Both the position numbers and the translations under genes were made by a program. DNA of 64,000 bases. Origin: Cupriavidus sp. WGlv3 (lineage in GTDB: Bacteria > Pseudomonadota > Gammaproteobacteria > Burkholderiales > Burkholderiaceae). The stretch spans positions 396,626 to 460,625 of the forward strand of contig NZ_JALHRX010000004.1 in NCBI RefSeq assembly GCF_023952475.1. The letters are read 5' to 3'. The notes under the pieces were generated by a model. It did no database searches and was not told the origin of the DNA. It saw only the letters and a program-made list of their open reading frames with translations. Numbering within the stretch: the first letter of the stretch is position 1; the number at the start of each line of letters is the position of its first letter. This document shows positions 59,964 to 64,000 of the stretch, piece after piece.

Positions 59964-59982
59964 TACTCCATTTTCTGGAGTA
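59964..59982. promoter_or_regulatory. LysR box between lysR and the glutathione transferase gene
   Basis: TACTCCA-TTTTC-TGGAGTA: 7-bp perfect arms with a 5-bp centre, containing the T-N11-A core of LysR sites. It begins 12 bp upstream of the lysR start. Confidence 0.65.
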
Positions 59983-60061
59983 GTCAAATACCAATGGCCC
60001 CATTTATTCCAGTGTCGCCGGCCCCGAGAATCCGTCCATACCAACCGCTCAGGAGAGTGCC

Positions 60062-60712
60062 ATGCAACAGACCAATTCCCCCGCCGTGCCCGCCAGGCCG
60101 CTGGTGTTGTACCGTTCGCCGGTGTCCGGCCACGCGCATCGCGCCGAACTGATGCTGGGGCTGCTGGGCTTGCCCTACCGGCTGGTGGACGTCGACCTGC
60201 GCGGCGGCGAGCAGCGCGGCGAGGCCTTCCTGCGCCTGAACCCGTTCGGCCAGGTGCCGGTGCTGGACGACGACGGCGTGGTGCTGGGCGATTCCAACGC
60301 GATCCTGGTCTACCTGGCCACGCGCTATGACGATGGCCGCTGGCTGCCGCGCGATCCGGTCGGTGCCGCGCGCGTGCAGCGCTGGCTGTCGGTGGCGGCC
60401 GGCGAGATTGCGTTCGGCCCGGCCGCCGCGCGCCTGGGCGTGCTGTTCGGGCGGCCGGTGCCGATGGAAGATGCCGTCGCCCGCGCGCAGCGGCTGTTCA
60501 CGCTGATGGAATCGGTGCTGGCCGAGGGCACGTTCCTCGCCGCCGATCACGCCACCATTGCCGACGTGGCCGCCTACAGCTATATCGCTCGCGCCGAGGA
60601 AGGCAACGTGCCGCTGGCGCCGTACCCGGCGCTCAATGCCTGGCTGCGCCGCGTCGAGGCATTGCCCGGCTTCGTGCCGATGGTGGTATCGAAGCCCAGC
60701 GTGGCCGCCTAG
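60062..60712 (+). CDS. Glutathione S-transferase
   Basis: A 216-residue GST. The thioredoxin-like N-terminal domain reads LVLYRSPVSGHAHRAELMLGLLGLPYRLVDVDLRGGEQRGEAFLRLNPFGQVPVLDDDGVVLGDSNAILVYLA, with the glutathione-binding residues (Pro-Val-Leu, Asp-Ser). A helical C-terminal domain follows. It conjugates glutathione to electrophiles or reduces peroxides; substrate unknown. It is divergent from lysR, and the FMN-binding protein follows 50 bp downstream. Confidence 0.9.
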   Translation: MQQTNSPAVPARPLVLYRSPVSGHAHRAELMLGLLGLPYRLVDVDLRGGEQRGEAFLRLNPFGQVPVLDDDGVVLGDSNAILVYLATRYDDGRWLPRDPVGAARVQRWLSVAAGEIAFGPAAARLGVLFGRPVPMEDAVARAQRLFTLMESVLAEGTFLAADHATIADVAAYSYIARAEEGNVPLAPYPALNAWLRRVEALPGFVPMVVSKPSVAA

Positions 60713-60762
60713 CCATTGCGCCCGGCGAGCGTCAAGCCATTCACGTTGCGAAGGAGCCAATC

Positions 60763-61737
60763 ATGGACCTGCCCACCTGGCCGCATGCCGGCCTGCCATT
60801 CCACGCCGGCGAACTCGCGGCACAGCAGCGCGCCGGCAAGCGCGAGCGCATGGCCGCGGCGGGTCCGCGCGTGATCCGCGGCGAGATGCCGGAACAGCAC
60901 CGCACGTTCTTCGCGCAACTGCCGTTCCTGCTGGCCGGCGCGGTCGATGCCGACGGCATGCCGTGGGCCACGCTGCTGGTCGGACCGCCCGGGTTCGCGC
61001 AGACGCCGGACGCCACGCATCTGCGCATCGACGCCGTGCCGTTGCCCGGCGATCCGCTGGCCGCGGCGCTGGAGCAGGGCGCACGCATCGGGCTGCTTGG
61101 CATCGAGCTGCCCACGCGCCGGCGCAACCGCATGAACGGGATCATCGTGGCGCGCGATCAGGCAGGGCTGACGGTCGAGGTCGAGCAGAGCTTCGGCAAT
61201 TGCCCGCGCTACATCCAGCTGCGCGATGTCGCCTCGGCCGAGCCTGCCGCCGCGCCCGCGACATGGCACGGCGACGCGCTTGACGCGCATGCCAGCGCCT
61301 GGCTGCGCGGCGCCGATACGCTGTTTATCGCGTCCAGCCATAGCGCGTCGCCGCAAGACGAGGGCGAGCACACCGGCGGTGTCGACGTCTCGCACCGCGG
61401 CGGCAAACCTGGCTTTATCCGCGTGGACGACGCCCATACCCTGACGTTCCCGGATTTCAACGGCAACAACTTCTTCAACACGGTTGGCAACCTGATGGCC
61501 GACCCGCGTGCGGGCATCGTCGTGCCGGATTTTGCCGACGGTTCGCTGCTGCATGTGAATGGGCGCGCCGAAGTGATCTGGGAGGGCGAGGCACTGGCCG
61601 CCTTCGCTGGCGCCGAGCGGCTGGTGCGGCTGCATGTCGAGCGCGTGGTGCGGCGCGAGCGCGTGCTGCCGCTGCGCTTCGCCTTTCGGGAGTTCTCGCC
61701 GGTGCTGGCCGATACCGGCGCATGGCCGGAACGCTGA
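60763..61737 (+). CDS. Pyridoxamine 5'-phosphate oxidase-related FMN-binding protein
   Basis: A 324-residue protein of the PPOX-like family. FLLAGAVDADGMPWATLLVGPPGFAQT is the first FMN-binding part and HRGGKPGFIRVDDAHTLTFPDFNGNNFFNTVGNLMADPRAGIVVPDFADGSLLHVNGRAEVIW the second. The longer relatives carry a C-terminal ferredoxin reductase that is absent here; whether this is a natural short form cannot be told. It probably acts as a flavin reductase or oxidase in a detoxification operon with the GST. ATG 60763 has GGAG upstream. Confidence 0.82.
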   Translation: MDLPTWPHAGLPFHAGELAAQQRAGKRERMAAAGPRVIRGEMPEQHRTFFAQLPFLLAGAVDADGMPWATLLVGPPGFAQTPDATHLRIDAVPLPGDPLAAALEQGARIGLLGIELPTRRRNRMNGIIVARDQAGLTVEVEQSFGNCPRYIQLRDVASAEPAAAPATWHGDALDAHASAWLRGADTLFIASSHSASPQDEGEHTGGVDVSHRGGKPGFIRVDDAHTLTFPDFNGNNFFNTVGNLMADPRAGIVVPDFADGSLLHVNGRAEVIWEGEALAAFAGAERLVRLHVERVVRRERVLPLRFAFREFSPVLADTGAWPER

Positions 61738-61771
61738 GCGCGGCGGGAGGAGAGCCGGGCGATGGCCGGGT

Positions 61772-62224
61772 TCAGCCGCGCGCCCGGTATTTGAGCGCGG
61801 CGCAGCGGCCGGCCAGCGCGGTGATGCAGCAGGCGTCGCCGCGCCATTCACCGCCGGTCACGATGCCATTGGGATCCGTCAGCAGCTTGCGCTGGCATTG
61901 CCCCGGCGCAGGCGTGCGCTCCATGCCGGCATCGCGCGGGCCGCTGCCTGGCGGCCGCGCGGCCGGCACGGAATCGGTCCAGACGTAGGCGGTGCCGGCG
62001 GGAAGCGCCTGCACCGCCTGCGGCGGACCCCACTGCCGCTTTGCTTCGTCGACCGGAATGCTCTTCCAGGAATCGATGACGTCTTGCATCGCGCCCGTCC
62101 CGATACCTGCACAGGCCGCCGCCAAAGTGGCCCCCAAGGTCGCCGCGCACAGGACAGCGACGCGCGCATGCCTGCGCGCCGCGGTTCGGGTGGCATACGC
62201 AACTGGGGCTGGATCGGCGGGCAT
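61772..62224 (-). CDS. Small lipoprotein of unknown function
   Basis: A 150-residue protein. RTAARRHARVAVLCAATLGATLAAACAG is a signal peptide with a lipobox (LAAAC), so Cys 38 is probably lipidated. The mature part has several Cys (CQRKLL, CCITALAGRC) that could form disulphides, and a WDSV/SMP-like segment DEAKRQWGPPQAV similar to short Cupriavidus lipoproteins. No function is recognised. GTGGAG precedes ATG 62224. Converges with the FMN-binding gene. Confidence 0.7.
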   Translation of the reverse strand: MPADPAPVAYATRTAARRHARVAVLCAATLGATLAAACAGIGTGAMQDVIDSWKSIPVDEAKRQWGPPQAVQALPAGTAYVWTDSVPAARPPGSGPRDAGMERTPAPGQCQRKLLTDPNGIVTGGEWRGDACCITALAGRCAALKYRARG

Positions 62225-62351
62225 GGGGGCTCCACATCGGCGCAGCCGGCGGCAAGGGCCGGTCTGTGGAGACTAGTGGAGCTGTCACATCGTTTGCAAG
62301 CGCGTTGTGGGGGCTGGCGTACAGATTGCCGGGCCCCACGGCAAGGCATGC

Positions 62352-63947
62352 TTACTCGGCAAACAAGCCCAGGGTTTGCTGTTCTGCGGCGGCAAAGGAC
62401 TTGCGCGCAGCAGGCGTCGACACCGGGCGTGCAGGACGCGGAGCTTCAGCGGCGGTCTCCGGCGCGGTCAGCGTGAAATCCCGCCGTACGGACAGGAGCA
62501 CCGCGTCCGGCATCCATTGCTCCCGGCGCGGCGCCAGGATCTGGTAGGTGTCCAGGTCGAAATGCGCGGGCGCAGTGGCCAGTGCGCCGGCATCCTCCAG
62601 CGTGTCCGCGCAGCCCAGGTAGCACCACTCGTCAACCACATGCCACCAGGCGCGCGCGCCGTGTTGCTCGCGCCAGGCCACCGGGCCGTCGAACGGCCAT
62701 GGCACCAGCGCGATCGGCCCCAGCGCGGCGGCCAGACGGGCACGGTGTTCGCGCGACGATTCCACGCCGACGCAGGCGCCGGCGCAGCGGTGGACCTGGC
62801 GCGCAAAGCAGGGGCTGCCACGGCGCGTGGTCTTTTCCAGCGACAGCGTGGCCATGCACAGGCCGTGCTCCTCGGCCAGCGCGCGCAAGCGTGCCTCGGC
62901 CGCGCCACGGCTGCCGAAGACGCCGAACAGGTCGCGATGGCGGCAGAAGTCCGTGTCGCGATCCGAACGCAGGCGCGGCACCGGCAACTGCTGCGGCAGC
63001 TCCCAGGCGTACAGGCGCGTATTCCGGCGCAGCAGCTGGTTGTGCACCGGCTGCATGGCCTTGACCAGCCGGGCTTCCAGCAGCAGCGCGCCGGTTTCGC
63101 CGCCGGTTTCCCGCCATTCGACCCGGCGCACCAGCCGCGCCAGCCGCATATCCTTGCCGTAGCGGTAGTCGCCGGAAAAATGCGCGCCGATGCGCTGGCG
63201 CAGGTGCACGCTCTTGCCGATATAGAGCGGCACGTCCTGGTCGCCATAGAAGATATAGACGCCCGGGGTTGCGGGCACGTCTTCGAGCGCGGTCTCTTCC
63301 AGTCCGGCCGGCAGGCTGGCGCGCCGCACCAGCGTGCGCACCGCCGCTTCCACCAGGTCGACCGAATAGGTGGCATGGATCTTCTGCCAGAACTGCCACA
63401 GCAGCTCCGCATCGGCCAGCGCGCGGTGCCGGCCCTTGGGCGTCAGGCCGAAGCGGGCGATCAGCGCGTCCAGGCCATGGCGCTCGACCGACGGGTACAG
63501 CGAGCGCGAGAGCCTGACGGTGCACAGCACGTCGGCCCGGAACGTCACGCCGGCGCGCCGGAATGCGTTCTTCAGGAAGCCGTAGTCGAAGCGTGCGTTA
63601 TGGGCCACGAACAGGCGGCCCTGCAGGCGCTCGGCGAGCGACTCGGCCAGGGATTCGAAGGTGGGCTGCCCGCGCACCATGTCGTCGCCGATGCCGGTCA
63701 TGCGCTGGATAAACGGCGGGATCGACATGCCGGGGTCGAGCAGGGTGTCCCATTCGACAATACCGTCGGGGCCCACTTCGACCACGCCGATCTCGGTGAT
63801 GCGATCACGCTGGGCGTCCGCGCCGGTGGTCTCCAGGTCGACAAAGACAATAGGGCGCGACAATGCGGCGGCCAGCGACTGGGCGTCTAACAGGCGAGTG
63901 CCGTCCGCTGGCAGGCGCGACGGTTGATAGGTAGGCAGGTCAGGCAT
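62352..63947 (-). CDS. DnaQ-like 3'-5' exonuclease fused to GIY-YIG nuclease domain
   Basis: A 531-residue two-domain nuclease. The DEDDh exonuclease has D37 and E39 (VDLETTG), D121 (HNARFDYGF), and H174/D179 (HRALADAELL). The UvrC/Cho-like GIY-YIG domain has G229-V-Y231, Y242-I-G244, R250 and E291 (ALLLEARL). A later C364, C380, C388, C392 set (CFARQVHRCAGAC) resembles the UvrC cysteine motif and could bind an iron-sulphur cluster. The C terminus QQTLGLFAE contains a probable beta-clamp-binding motif (Q524-F529). Known relatives are annotated as DNA polymerase III epsilon-like; role is probably DNA repair. No strong ribosome site at ATG 63947. Confidence 0.9.
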   Translation of the reverse strand: MPDLPTYQPSRLPADGTRLLDAQSLAAALSRPIVFVDLETTGADAQRDRITEIGVVEVGPDGIVEWDTLLDPGMSIPPFIQRMTGIGDDMVRGQPTFESLAESLAERLQGRLFVAHNARFDYGFLKNAFRRAGVTFRADVLCTVRLSRSLYPSVERHGLDALIARFGLTPKGRHRALADAELLWQFWQKIHATYSVDLVEAAVRTLVRRASLPAGLEETALEDVPATPGVYIFYGDQDVPLYIGKSVHLRQRIGAHFSGDYRYGKDMRLARLVRRVEWRETGGETGALLLEARLVKAMQPVHNQLLRRNTRLYAWELPQQLPVPRLRSDRDTDFCRHRDLFGVFGSRGAAEARLRALAEEHGLCMATLSLEKTTRRGSPCFARQVHRCAGACVGVESSREHRARLAAALGPIALVPWPFDGPVAWREQHGARAWWHVVDEWCYLGCADTLEDAGALATAPAHFDLDTYQILAPRREQWMPDAVLLSVRRDFTLTAPETAAEAPRPARPVSTPAARKSFAAAEQQTLGLFAE

Positions 63948-63970
63948 TTGCCGATTTTAAGGGGCCGCCG

Positions 63971-64000
63971 ATGGCGGCACGAAGAAGTTTTCAATTACCC
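63971..64000 (+). CDS. Possible start of a divergent gene, cut by window edge
   Basis: ATG 63971 is preceded by AGGGG at six bases and reads MAARRSFQLP before the window ends. It would be divergent from the exonuclease gene with a 23-bp gap. Ten codons cannot show what it is. Confidence 0.25.
   Translation, partial: MAARRSFQLP

Overview
The window is high-GC, densely packed chromosomal DNA. Its gene content points to Cupriavidus/Ralstonia (Burkholderiaceae): many acyl-CoA catabolic modules, Bug-type periplasmic binding proteins, a small Gram-negative porin, IclR/LysR/LuxR regulators beside catabolic operons, and an aspartate-dehydrogenase-like gene. Genus is inferred from gene families only. 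I see no rRNA, tRNA, CRISPR array, insertion sequence or prophage.

Layout. 1-267 is the tail of an acyl-CoA dehydrogenase. 745-5660 is the conserved prkA-yeaH-spoVR stress trio. 5685-9630 (minus) is a CaiB CoA-transferase/MaoC/two acyl-CoA dehydrogenase operon with a divergent LysR gene. 10648-14413 holds a LuxR-type regulator and an MscS-type channel. 14676-17121 is a 3-hydroxyacyl-CoA dehydrogenase-like SDR and an acyl-CoA ligase, followed by a DUF421 membrane protein.

17824-33651 looks like one catabolic island. A Bug receptor and a porin (minus) face an alpha/beta hydrolase and then a long plus-strand operon: a small helix-turn-helix protein, Rieske oxygenase, SDR, cupin, IclR regulator, an SDR lacking the catalytic Tyr/Lys, a thiamine-diphosphate enzyme, aspartate-dehydrogenase-like protein, aldehyde dehydrogenase, two-domain VOC dioxygenase-like protein, oxygenase reductase and MFS transporter. 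36029-44535 is a second catabolic island: Bug receptor, three-subunit molybdenum hydroxylase, CoxG-like protein, a close paralogue of the first IclR regulator, a third IclR regulator and a NicC-like flavin monooxygenase.

44698-45315 is a non-coding element bounded by perfect 43-bp inverted repeats. 45416-57181 carries scattered acyl-CoA genes (two dehydrogenases, ligase, enoyl-CoA hydratase, nitronate monooxygenase-like protein, thioesterase, thiolase) and a MalT-like regulator. 57351-63947 has a histidine phosphatase, TetR, LysR/glutathione transferase/FMN-binding genes, a lipoprotein and an exonuclease/GIY-YIG protein.

Two shared cis-element families tie distant genes together. (1) A tandem operator with half-elements 19 bp apart, starting GTTY, lies before the porin, the hydrolase, the Rieske operon, the molybdenum-hydroxylase operon and (a weaker version) the NicC-like gene. 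It links the two islands and fits their paralogous IclR regulators. (2) The palindrome TCGTCGCTTCCGACGA, or a close variant, lies before the SDR/ligase pair, the acyl-CoA dehydrogenase pair, the second ligase, the enoyl-CoA hydratase/nitronate monooxygenase divergon and the thiolase. Together these could supply every step of a beta-oxidation-type pathway, so this looks like an uncharacterised regulon.
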